Shown here in pieces: positions 36,277-45,475 of a stretch of DNA of 64,000 nt. The notes beneath the pieces were generated by a model, which was not told where the DNA came from, ran no database searches, and worked only from the letters and a program-made list of their open reading frames with translations. This DNA comes from Maricaulis sp947259345 (GTDB lineage Bacteria; Pseudomonadota; Alphaproteobacteria; Caulobacterales; Maricaulaceae), in NCBI GenBank assembly GCA_965217205.1, contig OZ244254.1:3162001-3226000 (forward strand), written 5' to 3'. Every line of letters begins with the position of its first letter. Positions within the stretch are counted from its first letter, which is position 1. Made by a program: the position numbers and the translations under genes.

Positions 36277-36702
36277 TGTGCACTTGCATCACCCGGCGCG
36301 GTGATCTCTTCGCACTTGCCGCACGATGAGGTTTACGGAAATAATCTGCGTACGGAGGGTTGCCAAACCGAGTTGGAGTCGTTCCACAGGTCCCGAATTC
36401 AGGTGCACAGGGTTCACAAAAACGACCACATGAATTGTCATTAATGTGTCACAAACTCCAAGTTTCGGTCCGGTCACGGATTTCCCGTGTCAAGCGAAGA
36501 ATCTCGGATTTTGGAAGCTGAATCATGTTGACCAAAACCGGCCTCGGAGTAACCTCAGGGCTTCTGAGGGCGACTATTCCCATGCGGAAAATTTTCCGGA
36601 AGCTGCACGACTGGGTGGAGTGCTGCGAGCGGGGGGATTTTGCCAAAATTACAAACACATAGCTTTCGCATTTGCGAGAGAAAAACAAAAGTGTGACCGA
36701 CG
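36277..36702 (+). promoter_or_regulatory. Non-coding dnaA upstream region with three GANTC sites
   Basis: 426 bases without a gene. Three GANTC sites (36376-36380, 36499-36503, 36520-36524) are potential CcrM methylation targets. DnaA-box-like sequences are poor: TCGTTCCACA near 36380 and GGGTTCACAA near 36410. The DNA becomes AT-richer close to dnaA (36640-36700). It is the dnaA promoter/leader; the evidence is too weak to call it oriC. Confidence 0.6.
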
Positions 36703-38148
36703 ATGGCATTTAACAAACTGGCTGTTTCCGAGGCTAAGGCGGCGACCATAGAGGGGCTCGACGCCGGGGGTATTTCGGCGATCTGGCGCAAGGTCCGCGC
36801 GCATCTTCGCGAGGAGTGCGGGCCGGCTTTGTACTCGCAGGAAATTGCCCGTTTGCGCGTCCGCCTGGCCGAAACCGGTGCCCTCGTCATTATTGCACCG
36901 AGCAGTTTCAATCGGGATTGGGTGGAAGATCATTGGGGTGCCCGAATTCGCGCACTTTGGGCCGAACTCGACCCGACGCATCGCGAGATTCTCCTGGTGT
37001 CCGAGGGGGAGCGTGAGCCGCAACCCCTGGTCGCGGCGCGCCCGGCGGCGCCGGCGCGTTCGGGAAGACCAGTGCGGTCCCAGCCTGACGCCGATTCCGA
37101 TGACGCCACCGATGACTCCCTCATCGATGCCCGCTTCACCTTTGACAGTTTTCGCGTCGGTCCGGCCAATGAAGTCGCCGCCGCAGCAGCACGGACCATG
37201 GTCGGTGCCGCGACGCCGCCCTTCAACCCGGTCTTCTTCTACGGCGATTACGGGGTCGGCAAGACGCATTTGCTCCATGCCGTCTCATCCGCAGTCCAAA
37301 ACACGTCACGGCCCCGCAAGGCGCTCTATCTGACGGCCGAGGAATTCCTGTCCGGCTTCGTGACCGCCATGAAGGCGCGTGACACAATTTCCTTCAAGGA
37401 GACCGTGCGGGGTGTCGACGTCCTGCTGATAGACGATGTCCACTTCATCGCCGGGAAGCCCAAGACCGAGGATGAATTCCTGCACACGATTGCGGCGCTG
37501 GTCGCCGAGAACAAGCAGGTAGTCCTGGCCTCGCACAAGCCGCCGGCCGAATTGCAGATGCAGGATGAGCGCCTGCGCTCCCTCCTCACGGGTGGCCTGT
37601 CCTGTCCCCTGGGAAAGCCGGACCTTGACCTGCGCCGCCAGATTCTCGACTGCAAGATCGCCCAGGCGGCCTGCCACTACCCGACGTTTGATGTTTCGGA
37701 GCCCGTGCGAGATTTTCTCGCCGCTCGCATCACCTCCAGCCCGCGCGAGATGGAGGGTGTGCTCAATAATGTTATCTGCCGGACCGCGCTGATCGGTCAG
37801 CCCGTGACGATGGAAGTGGTATCAACAGCGTTGCGCGAACTTTCACTGAGTTCCGAGCGCCGCCTGACGGTTGATGAAATCCAGAAGGTTGTGGCCACGA
37901 CCTTCGGCATCACACCGGCGGATATCTGCTCGAAACGACGGACCCAGTCGGTCGTGCGCCCGCGTCATATCGCGATGTATCTGGCCAAGACTTTGACGAC
38001 ACGTTCCCTGCCGGATATCGGCCGACGTTTCGGCGGTCGCGACCATTCCACGGTCATTCACGCGGTGAGCAAGGTGACCCAGATGATCGAGGCCGGAGAC
38101 CCGGTCGCGGATGAGATCGACGCACTGACGCGCGAACTGCAGGGTTGA
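36703..38148 (+). CDS. dnaA: Chromosomal replication initiator DnaA
   Basis: 481 residues. It binds DnaA boxes at oriC and melts the duplex. Domain I is about 20-105 (AIWRKVRAHLREECGPALYSQEI), followed by a flexible linker. The AAA+ domain III has Walker A GDYGVGKTH (about 180-188) and Walker B LLIDDVHFIAG. Domain IV carries the DnaA signature RRTQSVVRPRHIAMYLAK and RRFGGRDHSTVIHAV. The ATG at 36703 is the only plausible start, since an in-frame stop lies just upstream. Confidence 0.97.
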   Translation: MAFNKLAVSEAKAATIEGLDAGGISAIWRKVRAHLREECGPALYSQEIARLRVRLAETGALVIIAPSSFNRDWVEDHWGARIRALWAELDPTHREILLVSEGEREPQPLVAARPAAPARSGRPVRSQPDADSDDATDDSLIDARFTFDSFRVGPANEVAAAAARTMVGAATPPFNPVFFYGDYGVGKTHLLHAVSSAVQNTSRPRKALYLTAEEFLSGFVTAMKARDTISFKETVRGVDVLLIDDVHFIAGKPKTEDEFLHTIAALVAENKQVVLASHKPPAELQMQDERLRSLLTGGLSCPLGKPDLDLRRQILDCKIAQAACHYPTFDVSEPVRDFLAARITSSPREMEGVLNNVICRTALIGQPVTMEVVSTALRELSLSSERRLTVDEIQKVVATTFGITPADICSKRRTQSVVRPRHIAMYLAKTLTTRSLPDIGRRFGGRDHSTVIHAVSKVTQMIEAGDPVADEIDALTRELQG

Positions 38149-38177
38149 AGGCTCCGCAGGATTGACGGAAATTCGCG

Positions 38178-38192
38178 TTAACGCTGGATAAA
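38178..38192 (+). promoter_or_regulatory. Weak CtrA-box-like sequence upstream of dnaN
   Basis: TTAA-N7-TAAA, one mismatch from the caulobacterial CtrA consensus TTAA-N7-TTAA, 150 bases before the dnaN start. A match this short arises often by chance. Confidence 0.25.
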
Positions 38193-38341
38193 TCTCTTGC
38201 GAATGCGCGAATTCATGTATCCTCTTTGACCCATCCCGAACGGATCGGGCGATTTGCGTCCGGTGCCGTCAAGACAAACAAAGATCTTCGCCGTAGATGC
38301 GGGTAGCTGACGCAGAAGACGTTGAAAGCGGAACGCGAGAT

Positions 38342-39460
38342 ATGAAGCTGACGATCGAGCGCGCGACGCTCCTCAAGGCCTTGGGCCACGTTCAGGCCGT
38401 GGTCGAGAAGCGCAACACCATTCCGATCCTGTCGAATGTGCTGATCTCGGCCGGCCCCGACGGGGCAAGCTTTGCGGCGACCGACCTGGATATCGAAATC
38501 CTCGAAACGACGGATGCGAGTTGTGATGGCGAAGGTCTGGTCACGGCTCCGGCCCATACGCTCTATGACATTACCCGCAAGCTTCCCGATGGCGCCGATG
38601 TCACGTTGGAGTTGAATGGCGGGGACCCGCGTCTGACCCTGAAGGCCGGGCGTTCAAGCTTCTCGCTGCCGTCCTTGCCGCCGGGAGATTTTCCGGTGAT
38701 GCCCACCGAGGACCTTGAGCACAGCTTCTCGGTTCCCGCACGCGAGTTGGCCCGTCTTATCGACAAGACCCGATTTGCCATCTCCACCGAGGAGACGCGC
38801 TACTATCTCAACGGTATCCACCTGCACGCAGCCGAGCAGGATGGTCGCAAGACCCTGCGCGCCGTGGCCACGGATGGCGTCCGTCTGGCGCTCGCCGAAG
38901 TGGATCTCCCCGAGGGGGCCGACGGCATGCCGGGCGTGATCGTGCCGCGCAAGACGGTTCAGGAAGTCAAACGCCTTCTGGAAGACGCCGATGAGGATGT
39001 CGAAGTCTCCGTTTCCGAAGGCAAGATCCGGTTCCGCCTTGGAAAGGCTGTGCTGACGTCCAAGCTCATTGACGGGGCTTTCCCGGATTATGAGCGGGTT
39101 ATTCCGCGCGGCAATACGCGCCTGATGTCGGTCGAGAACAAGCGCTTTGCCGAGGCCGTGGATCGTGTGGCCACGATTTCGGTCGAGAAGTCTCGCTCGG
39201 TGAAATTGTCGCTGGGCCCCGATGCCCTCACGCTTGCAGTCAACAACCCGGAAAGCGGGCAGGCCGAGGAAGAGCTCGCCGTGTCCTATTCGGATGAAGG
39301 TTTCGCGATCGGCTTCAACGCCCGCTACATGCTCGACGTCGCCTCCCAGATCGAGGGCGATGAAGCCCGTTTCCATTTCGCCGACGCCGCCTCGCCGGCT
39401 CTGGTCACCGATAGTGGTGATCCGGACGCGCTCTATGTGCTGATGCCGCTGCGGGTGTGA
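38342..39460 (+). CDS. dnaN: DNA polymerase III beta subunit (sliding clamp)
   Basis: 372 residues, standard length. It forms the dimeric ring that tethers the polymerase. Recognisable from MKLTIERATLLKALGHVQAVVEKRNTIPILSNVLI, TRFAISTEETRYYLNGIHL, and the C-terminus ALYVLMPLRV. ATG 38342 matches the family start; the in-frame start at 38297 adds non-family sequence. The stop overlaps the recF GTG by 4 bases (GTGA). Confidence 0.97.
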   Translation: MKLTIERATLLKALGHVQAVVEKRNTIPILSNVLISAGPDGASFAATDLDIEILETTDASCDGEGLVTAPAHTLYDITRKLPDGADVTLELNGGDPRLTLKAGRSSFSLPSLPPGDFPVMPTEDLEHSFSVPARELARLIDKTRFAISTEETRYYLNGIHLHAAEQDGRKTLRAVATDGVRLALAEVDLPEGADGMPGVIVPRKTVQEVKRLLEDADEDVEVSVSEGKIRFRLGKAVLTSKLIDGAFPDYERVIPRGNTRLMSVENKRFAEAVDRVATISVEKSRSVKLSLGPDALTLAVNNPESGQAEEELAVSYSDEGFAIGFNARYMLDVASQIEGDEARFHFADAASPALVTDSGDPDALYVLMPLRV

Positions 39461-40629
39461 CGGGCGCCGCCGACACCCCAAGACCTGACACACCGCCGCC
39501 GGTTCCGCCTGCGGCGGTTCGTCGTTTGCGCCTGACCGGGTTTCGCAGTTATGCCGATCTCGATCTGGAGCTCAGCGCCGCTCCGGTGGCCTTGTTTGGC
39601 GAGAATGGGGCCGGCAAGACCAATTTGCTCGAGGCTTTGTCTTTCCTTGCGCCGGGGCGTGGTCTGCGTTCGGCGGGTGCAGATGGCGTGGCGAGAAAGT
39701 CCGGCAATGACGTGGCAGCGGAATGGGCGGTCTTTGCCGAGGCTGACACACGGGATGGCGGGTACCGGCTGGGTGTCGGAGCGCGGGGCAGTGCCCGGCG
39801 AGAAACCCGGATTGATGGTGAGCCCGCGGCCCAGAACGCGCTTGCCCGGCTCCTGCCCATGATCTGGCTGACGCCGGCCCAGGATCGGCTTTTCGCCGGC
39901 CCGCGCGCTGACCGTCTGAAATTCTTTGATCGCCTGGTCCACGCCGCCGATCCGGCCCATGCCGACGCAGCCACCGCTTATGAGAAAAGCCGTATGCGGC
40001 GCCAGCGCCTGCTCGATGAGGGCGGGCAGGATCCGGCCTGGCTCAGCGCCATCGAAGTCGAGATGGCCGGGCATGGCGTGGCCATGGCGGCCGCGCGCCT
40101 GGATGCGTTGATTCGGTTGCAGGGCGAGATCGACCAGCGCCCGGAAGGGGTCTTTCCTCAGGCCGACCTCGCGCTGGATGGCGCTGTGGAGGCCGATCTC
40201 GCCGACGGCCTCACTGCGGGCGAGGCCGAGGACCGTTTCGTGCTGGCGCTACGCGAGGGGCGTCGCCGTGATAGCGCTGTCGGGCGCACGCTCACACGCG
40301 GCCCGCACCGGACCGAATTGCTGGCGCGACACCGCGGAAAGGACCAGCCAGCCGGCGATTGTTCGACCGGCGAACAGAAAGCGCTCATCCTGACATTGGC
40401 CTTGGCCCAGGCGCGGGCTCTCGGTCGTCAATGGGGCGTTGCCCCGCTGCTATTGCTCGACGAGGCCTGTGCCCATCTTGATGCGACCCGGCGAGAAGGC
40501 CTGGCCCGTGAAATCCTGGCCTCGGGCTCTCAGGCCTGGCTCACCGGTGTGGAGCGTGTGCTCTTTGAGCCTTTCGGTTCACGGATCCAGTATGGCGAGG
40601 TGGAGGCGGGGCGTATCGACCTGGTCTGA
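39457..40629 (+). CDS. recF: DNA replication and repair protein RecF
   Basis: 390 residues from a GTG start overlapping the dnaN stop. An SMC-like ATPase that helps load RecA at gapped DNA. Walker A is GENGAGKTNLLEALS; the signature region is DCSTGEQKALILTLALAQA; Walker B is LLLLDEACAHLD. The first 20 residues are Pro-rich and not conserved. Two-gene operon with dnaN; gyrB, the usual next gene, lies about 5 kb further on. Confidence 0.96.
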   Translation: MTGAADTPRPDTPPPVPPAAVRRLRLTGFRSYADLDLELSAAPVALFGENGAGKTNLLEALSFLAPGRGLRSAGADGVARKSGNDVAAEWAVFAEADTRDGGYRLGVGARGSARRETRIDGEPAAQNALARLLPMIWLTPAQDRLFAGPRADRLKFFDRLVHAADPAHADAATAYEKSRMRRQRLLDEGGQDPAWLSAIEVEMAGHGVAMAAARLDALIRLQGEIDQRPEGVFPQADLALDGAVEADLADGLTAGEAEDRFVLALREGRRRDSAVGRTLTRGPHRTELLARHRGKDQPAGDCSTGEQKALILTLALAQARALGRQWGVAPLLLLDEACAHLDATRREGLAREILASGSQAWLTGVERVLFEPFGSRIQYGEVEAGRIDLV

Positions 40630-40665
40630 CAGCCGCCGCCGGCCACCCGGTTTCCGTGACCTGGA

Positions 40666-41436
40666 TCAGGCCGGGAGCGCGTTCGCATCCGATGCAGTCT
40701 CCGCGTCCTGATGGGCCTCATCGGCATCGCGATGCGCATCGACAATGGCGACCAGGAGCCCGGCGCCGGCATCGACGGCGATATGGATCAGAATGGCTGG
40801 CCACAGCGATCCGCCAATCAGGAAGACGGCTGTCATGAATACGGTGATGGGCAGGATACGCAACATGCCGGACACGCCCTGATAGGCATGCGCCACCAGG
40901 AAGACGCCGACAACGATCAGCGCTGCGACCCAGACCGGCATGGCCAATGCCAGGGTGGAAATCAGAAAGCCGCGGAAGATGATCTCTTCGGTCACCCCGG
41001 CAGTGATGGACAGGCCTTGAAAGCCGATATGTTCTGCTGTGGTGCGTGGGCGGATCAGGTCGAAACCCTCGGCCTGGGCGAAATCGGCGCGTAGCTTGAT
41101 GCGGGTGGCGCGATCCAGCGCTGTGGTGATTGCGGAATAGAACAGATAGGCGATTGAGGCCGCGGCGAGGCCCCAGACCAGCCAGGCTTGCCAACCGGTC
41201 GGAGATGTCAGGCCCATGTCGGCCAAAGGCTGACCCGACAGACTCCAACAGACCAGGCAAACCAGGCACAATCCCCACAGAGAGGCGGCTGTATTGCGAT
41301 ACTGGGTCATTGTGGAGCCACGTTTGCGCTCCGGATTGGCCCGGTATATCAGGTCTCGGGCGATCCCGATCAAAATGACGAGGGCGGCGGCACCGAGGCC
41401 GACGAGAAGCGCGGGGGATTGGACCAGTATTTCCAT
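40666..41436 (-). CDS. CPBP-family intramembrane metalloprotease
   Basis: 256 residues with about seven membrane segments. The CPBP (CAAX protease/bacteriocin-processing) motifs are present: EExxxR as Glu150, Glu151, Arg155 in TEEIIFRGF; His183 in VAHAYQG; and His218/Asp222 in HIAVDAG. Most bacterial members have unknown substrates. GGGAG is 8 bases before ATG 41436. It is divergent from the TetR gene over a 104-base spacer with a strong dyad, so it is the likely repressed target. Confidence 0.86.
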   Translation of the reverse strand: MEILVQSPALLVGLGAAALVILIGIARDLIYRANPERKRGSTMTQYRNTAASLWGLCLVCLVCWSLSGQPLADMGLTSPTGWQAWLVWGLAAASIAYLFYSAITTALDRATRIKLRADFAQAEGFDLIRPRTTAEHIGFQGLSITAGVTEEIIFRGFLISTLALAMPVWVAALIVVGVFLVAHAYQGVSGMLRILPITVFMTAVFLIGGSLWPAILIHIAVDAGAGLLVAIVDAHRDADEAHQDAETASDANALPA

Positions 41437-41497
41437 GATTATACTCCCTGTCTGGCTTGACCGCCGCCGGATCGGCATGCGATCAGTGAGATACGTT

Positions 41498-41523
41498 ATG
41501 CGAATGCGAATTCGCGTTCACAT
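41498..41523. promoter_or_regulatory. Candidate TetR operator, 26-bp imperfect palindrome
   Basis: 13-base half-sites with 11 of 13 positions complementary, centred on GCGAATTCGC (41506-41515). It lies 18 bases before the TetR ATG and between the divergent TetR and CPBP genes, where autoregulatory TetR operators usually sit. Confidence 0.75.
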
Positions 41524-41540
41524 TTAGAGGCGAGATTGAG

Positions 41541-42179
41541 ATGAGTCAAGGCGTGCGACCAACACGGCAGGCGCGTTCGCGTGAAACCCGGGACAAGCTG
41601 GTGCAGGCGCTCGATACCTGCCTGCGTGAAAAGTCCTTCGCAGACATCACGATTGCCGAGCTGGCCGAGACTGCCGGCCTGTCCGTGGGGGCGGTCTATC
41701 GCCGATTTGAAAACAAGGATGCGTTCATCCCGGTCATTTTCGAGCTTTACCGGGCGCGCCTTGGCGAGTTCACGGCCAATGAGGGGCGGCTCGAGATCGA
41801 TCCGGCGATCGGGTTGCGCGCGACGTTGCGAGCGGCTTGCGAAACCGGCTGGTCCTTCCTGCAGCGCGATGGATATCTGGTTCGCGCCGCGCACCTTTAT
41901 GCCCGGATACGGCCCGACCTGGTCGGTGATGACTGGGAGGAGTTGTTGGAATTGGCGCGGGAATCCGGCCGCCAATTGCTTCGTTTATTCGGGGACGAGG
42001 TGAAGCGCTCCGACCCGGACGAGGCCGCGCAGATGTTCACCTATCTGATGAACACCCTGCCGATCGAGCGCGCCCTTTACCGCGAGGAAGGTGCTGCCGT
42101 CATCCTGACCATCCCCGACAAGCAGTTCGTCTCGGCCATCGCCGACACCATGTATGGCTATCTCACAACCGCCGACTGA
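41541..42179 (+). CDS. TetR/AcrR-family transcriptional regulator
   Basis: 212 residues. The N-terminal HTH is RSRETRDKLVQALDTCLREKSFADITIAELAETAGLSVGAVYRRFENKDAFI (about 12-62). The C-terminal ligand/dimerisation domain is helical and has no recognisable ligand class. It probably represses the divergent CPBP protease gene and itself. The LysE exporter follows 65 bases downstream and could be co-transcribed. Confidence 0.92.
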   Translation: MSQGVRPTRQARSRETRDKLVQALDTCLREKSFADITIAELAETAGLSVGAVYRRFENKDAFIPVIFELYRARLGEFTANEGRLEIDPAIGLRATLRAACETGWSFLQRDGYLVRAAHLYARIRPDLVGDDWEELLELARESGRQLLRLFGDEVKRSDPDEAAQMFTYLMNTLPIERALYREEGAAVILTIPDKQFVSAIADTMYGYLTTAD

Positions 42180-42244
42180 GGCGAAGCTTCGACCTCCCGG
42201 CAGGTTTCAGTCTATAGCCGGATCTGCGCTGCACGCGGAACCCA

Positions 42245-42868
42245 ATGACGCTGGAAACTCTTCTTCTTTTTGCCGGAGCCCTTCTGGTCCTGTTCCTGAC
42301 TCCGGGGCCGGGGATTGCGGCGATGATCGCGCGCACACTGGATACGGGTCCCTGGCATGCGGCGCTTTATGGCGCCGGCATCCTGCTCGGCGACATGTTC
42401 TGGTTCACCCTGGCCGTCACAGGCCTGTCGGCTATCGCGACTCAGCTCTCCGCCTTCTGGCTCGTGGCAAAGATTGTGGGCGTGCTCTATCTGGGCTGGA
42501 TGGCTTACAAGGCGTTCTGGAGTGCCTGGACGGGCGCGCGGCCCAGACCGGTCTTCAAGGTCGGCTCGAAACGGGGGTGGATCGCGACCTTCATCGCCGG
42601 TATCGCCATGCCGCTCTCCAATCCCAAGCCGATTGTCTTCTACCTGACCCTGGTCCCCGCCTTTATCCCGCTCGAGGCGATCACCCCGCCGAGCTATTTG
42701 CTGATGCTGACAATCATGGTTGCGATGGCTGTGCCGACGGCGGGATTCTATATCGGCCTCGCGCATCGGGCCCGCAACTGGATGTCGACACCGCAGGTGC
42801 GGCGCGGCGCGGACATTATCACCGGCTGTGTCATGACCGGTATCGCTATCCTTCTTGTCCTGCGCTAG
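42245..42868 (+). CDS. LysE/RhtB-family amino-acid exporter
   Basis: 207 residues with six predicted helices. LysE hallmarks: LLFLFLTPGPG-like stretch LLVLFLTPGPGIAAMIARTL, GAGILLGDMFWFTLAVTGLSAI, and GIAMPLSNPKPIVFYLTLVPAFI. Such proteins export amino acids or derivatives such as homoserine lactone; the substrate cannot be called here. Possibly in one unit with the TetR gene. Confidence 0.88.
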   Translation: MTLETLLLFAGALLVLFLTPGPGIAAMIARTLDTGPWHAALYGAGILLGDMFWFTLAVTGLSAIATQLSAFWLVAKIVGVLYLGWMAYKAFWSAWTGARPRPVFKVGSKRGWIATFIAGIAMPLSNPKPIVFYLTLVPAFIPLEAITPPSYLLMLTIMVAMAVPTAGFYIGLAHRARNWMSTPQVRRGADIITGCVMTGIAILLVLR

Positions 42869-42961
42869 CGCCAACAGGCAGTTTTGTGACTGCACCGCAT
42901 TCAGGTTTGAAACTGCCGCCAAAGCGGCACACACTCCCCGCCACATTATCAGGGCTGTTTC

Positions 42962-43738
42962 ATGAGCGAGCTGAACTCCACGGACTTTCGTCGGCCGGAC
43001 AGGTCGGGCAGCGAACTGCGTGCGTCCGTTGTCATTGCCGTGCTGGACGAGGCGGAGAATGTCGCCGCGGTCTGCGAGGAAGTGCTGCGTGAGATGGAAC
43101 GCGCCGGCGCGTTTGAAATCGTCTTCGTCGATGATGGTTCGACCGATGCCACGCCGGACATTCTGCAGGGCATTGCCGATGCCGATGACCGTGTTCGCCT
43201 CGTGCGCCATGACCGGCGTTGCGGCAAGTCACAGGCCGTGCGCTCCGGCGTGCTCGCCGCGCGGGCGCCGTGGATCGCCACGCTGGACGGCGACGGGCAG
43301 AACGACCCGGCCGATCTGCCGGACATGCTCGAGAAAGCCTGGGCTGCCGATGGCACTGCGCCATTGGTGGCTGGCACGCGCGTGCGCCGCAATGACCCGG
43401 TTTCGCGCCTGATTGCCACGCGTATCGCCAATGGATTTCGCGCCACCGTGCTGGGCGATCATTGTCCCGATACGGGCTGCGGCGTAAAGATATTCGACCG
43501 CGACAGCTTCTTGCTCCTGCCCTGTTTCGAGGGCATGCACCGCTTCCTGCCGGCGCTCTTCCAGCGCTATGGGCACCCGTTGATCAATCATCCGGTGCGT
43601 CACCGGGCCCGTCATGCCGGCCAGTCCAAATACACCAATCTCGGGCGAGCCTTCGTCGGCATTTTCGACACGATGGGCGTGATCTGGCTGGTTCGCCGGA
43701 CCAAGGCGCCAGGGCGGATCGAAGAGCGTTCGTCGTGA
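42962..43738 (+). CDS. Family 2 glycosyltransferase (DPM1/ArnC-like)
   Basis: 258 residues, GT-A fold. VVIAVLDEAENV, the DxD-type VFVDDGSTDATPDIL (Asp57, Asp58) and LDGDGQNDPADLP (about 100) match dolichol-/undecaprenyl-phosphate sugar transferases. No membrane helices are seen, so it would act on the cytoplasmic face. Overlap of 4 bases (GTGA) with the GT39 gene downstream suggests they work together: one loads a sugar on undecaprenyl phosphate, the other transfers it outside. Confidence 0.9.
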   Translation: MSELNSTDFRRPDRSGSELRASVVIAVLDEAENVAAVCEEVLREMERAGAFEIVFVDDGSTDATPDILQGIADADDRVRLVRHDRRCGKSQAVRSGVLAARAPWIATLDGDGQNDPADLPDMLEKAWAADGTAPLVAGTRVRRNDPVSRLIATRIANGFRATVLGDHCPDTGCGVKIFDRDSFLLLPCFEGMHRFLPALFQRYGHPLINHPVRHRARHAGQSKYTNLGRAFVGIFDTMGVIWLVRRTKAPGRIEERSS

Positions 43739-45414
43739 CGACCAAGCTTTCGGGCACCGACCGGCTGGGCTGGAAAGACTGGCTGATCCTGGTGGTGTTG
43801 TCCGCCCTGGTCCTTCTGCCCGGAATATCCTCCTTGCCACCGGTGGATCGCGACGAGTCGCGTTATGCGGTCGCAACCAGCCAGATGCTGGAAAGCGGCG
43901 ATTTTATCGATATCCGCTTCCAGGAAGAGCAGCGCTATCTGCAGCCGGCCGGCATTTACTGGCTGCAATCACTGGCGGTCGCGGTAACCGGAACCGGCGA
44001 TGACCGGGAGATCTGGGCGCATCGGATCCCGTCCTTTCTAGGCATCCTCGCGGCGGTCCTGATGACCGGCGCCATCGCGACGCGGCTCTTTGGGCGCCAT
44101 GCCGGCTATGGCGCTGCCCTGCTGGTCGCAACCGCCTTCGCGGTCGGGTTCGAGGCCCGCATCGCCAAGACGGATGCGGTATTGCTCGCCACCATTACGG
44201 CCGCCCACCTCGCCCTGATGCGGATCTATCTCGAGCCGAAGGGCCATTGGTGGCGACCGGCCCTGTTCTGGGCGGCGCTCGGCGGCGGGATGATGATCAA
44301 GGGGCCGATCATCCTGCTCTTCGTCGGCCTGACGCTTCTCGCGCTGCTGATCTGGGATCGAAAGCTGCGCTGGCTGGGCGCGCTGAAACCCCTCTGGGGT
44401 GTACCGCTCTTTCTGGCCATAGCCCTGCCCTGGTATATCGCCATCGGTATCGTTTCGGACGGCGGTTTCTATGCCGAGGCGGTGGGCGACAGCCTGATGG
44501 GAAAGGTCGGTGAGAGCCAACAATCCCACGCCGGTCCACCGGGTTATTATCTCGGCCTGCTCTCGCTCAGCTTCTGGCCGGGCTCGCTCTTTTTCGTGTT
44601 TGCGATCTGGTCGGCCTGGACCCGACGTGCGGAGCCGGCGACCCGCTATCTGATCGCCTGGATCGTGCCAGCCTGGATCGCCTATGAGCTGATCGCCACC
44701 AAGCTCCCGCACTATGTCATGCCACTTTACCCGGCGATGGCCTGCCTCGCGGTGGCGGCGATCTTCCAGCCCGGTGAAAAGCAGGCCCCGCTTTGGCTTC
44801 GCATCGCGGCGGGCCTTTACGCGGTTGTCTGGCTGGTCACGAGCGGTTTCGTGGCCGCGTTTGGCGCGGCCATGATGCAATGGTCGGAGGGGCGTCTCTC
44901 TCCGGTTCTGATCGCGGCGGGAGTGGCCATCCTTGTTCCGGCCCTGGCCGCGCTTGGCCTCTATCTCACAGGTCGCAAACCCAAGGCACTGGCCGCTGGC
45001 CTTGTCGCGGGTGGTCTCTCGGTGGTGACCGTCTACGCCGGAACCCTGCCGCGTCTCGACACGCTTTTCCTGACGCCCCGTGTCGTGGCAGCCGTGGACG
45101 CGCACGGAGACTGCGCCCCGACGCGCCTCGTTACTTCCGCCTATCGTGAGCCCTCCCTGGTCTATCTCCAGGGGCCCTACGACACGCACCTGGCGACCGG
45201 TCCGGCGGACGCCGCGGACACGCTCGCTGACGACACGGCCTGCACCCTGGCGCTGATCGATTCCAGCGAGGCGGAGGCCTTTCTCGCACAGGTCGAATCG
45301 CGCGGTTTGAGCCTTGATGCGCTGGCCGTGATCGAGGGGCAGAATTACTCGAATGGCGACACGATGAGTCTCACCCTTTATCGCGGCGGGGACAGTGTTG
45401 CGAATGGTGAGTAG
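43735..45414 (+). CDS. ArnT/PMT-like membrane glycosyltransferase (GT39/GT83)
   Basis: 559 residues from a GTG start overlapping the GT2 stop; the longer upstream frame is out of place. About a dozen hydrophobic segments. The first periplasmic loop has PPVDRDESRYAVATSQML with the acidic pair Asp40-Glu41 typical of lipid-linked-sugar transferases, and then RYLQPAGIYWLQSL and KLPHYVMPLYPAMACLAVA, as in ArnT. It probably transfers a sugar or aminosugar from a polyprenyl carrier to lipid A or another envelope acceptor; acceptor unproven. Confidence 0.88.
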   Translation: MTTKLSGTDRLGWKDWLILVVLSALVLLPGISSLPPVDRDESRYAVATSQMLESGDFIDIRFQEEQRYLQPAGIYWLQSLAVAVTGTGDDREIWAHRIPSFLGILAAVLMTGAIATRLFGRHAGYGAALLVATAFAVGFEARIAKTDAVLLATITAAHLALMRIYLEPKGHWWRPALFWAALGGGMMIKGPIILLFVGLTLLALLIWDRKLRWLGALKPLWGVPLFLAIALPWYIAIGIVSDGGFYAEAVGDSLMGKVGESQQSHAGPPGYYLGLLSLSFWPGSLFFVFAIWSAWTRRAEPATRYLIAWIVPAWIAYELIATKLPHYVMPLYPAMACLAVAAIFQPGEKQAPLWLRIAAGLYAVVWLVTSGFVAAFGAAMMQWSEGRLSPVLIAAGVAILVPALAALGLYLTGRKPKALAAGLVAGGLSVVTVYAGTLPRLDTLFLTPRVVAAVDAHGDCAPTRLVTSAYREPSLVYLQGPYDTHLATGPADAADTLADDTACTLALIDSSEAEAFLAQVESRGLSLDALAVIEGQNYSNGDTMSLTLYRGGDSVANGE

Positions 45415-45475
45415 AAATCGTTTCTGAGCAAGGGTTTGCGCCGCTTTCGCGGGTCTGTGTGCCCCTGAGGTGACT

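Noticed and set aside
36277..36702. Chromosomal origin oriC
   Set aside because: Only poor DnaA-box-like matches and no cluster; in Caulobacterales the origin is commonly elsewhere (near hemE). Kept as the dnaA leader only.
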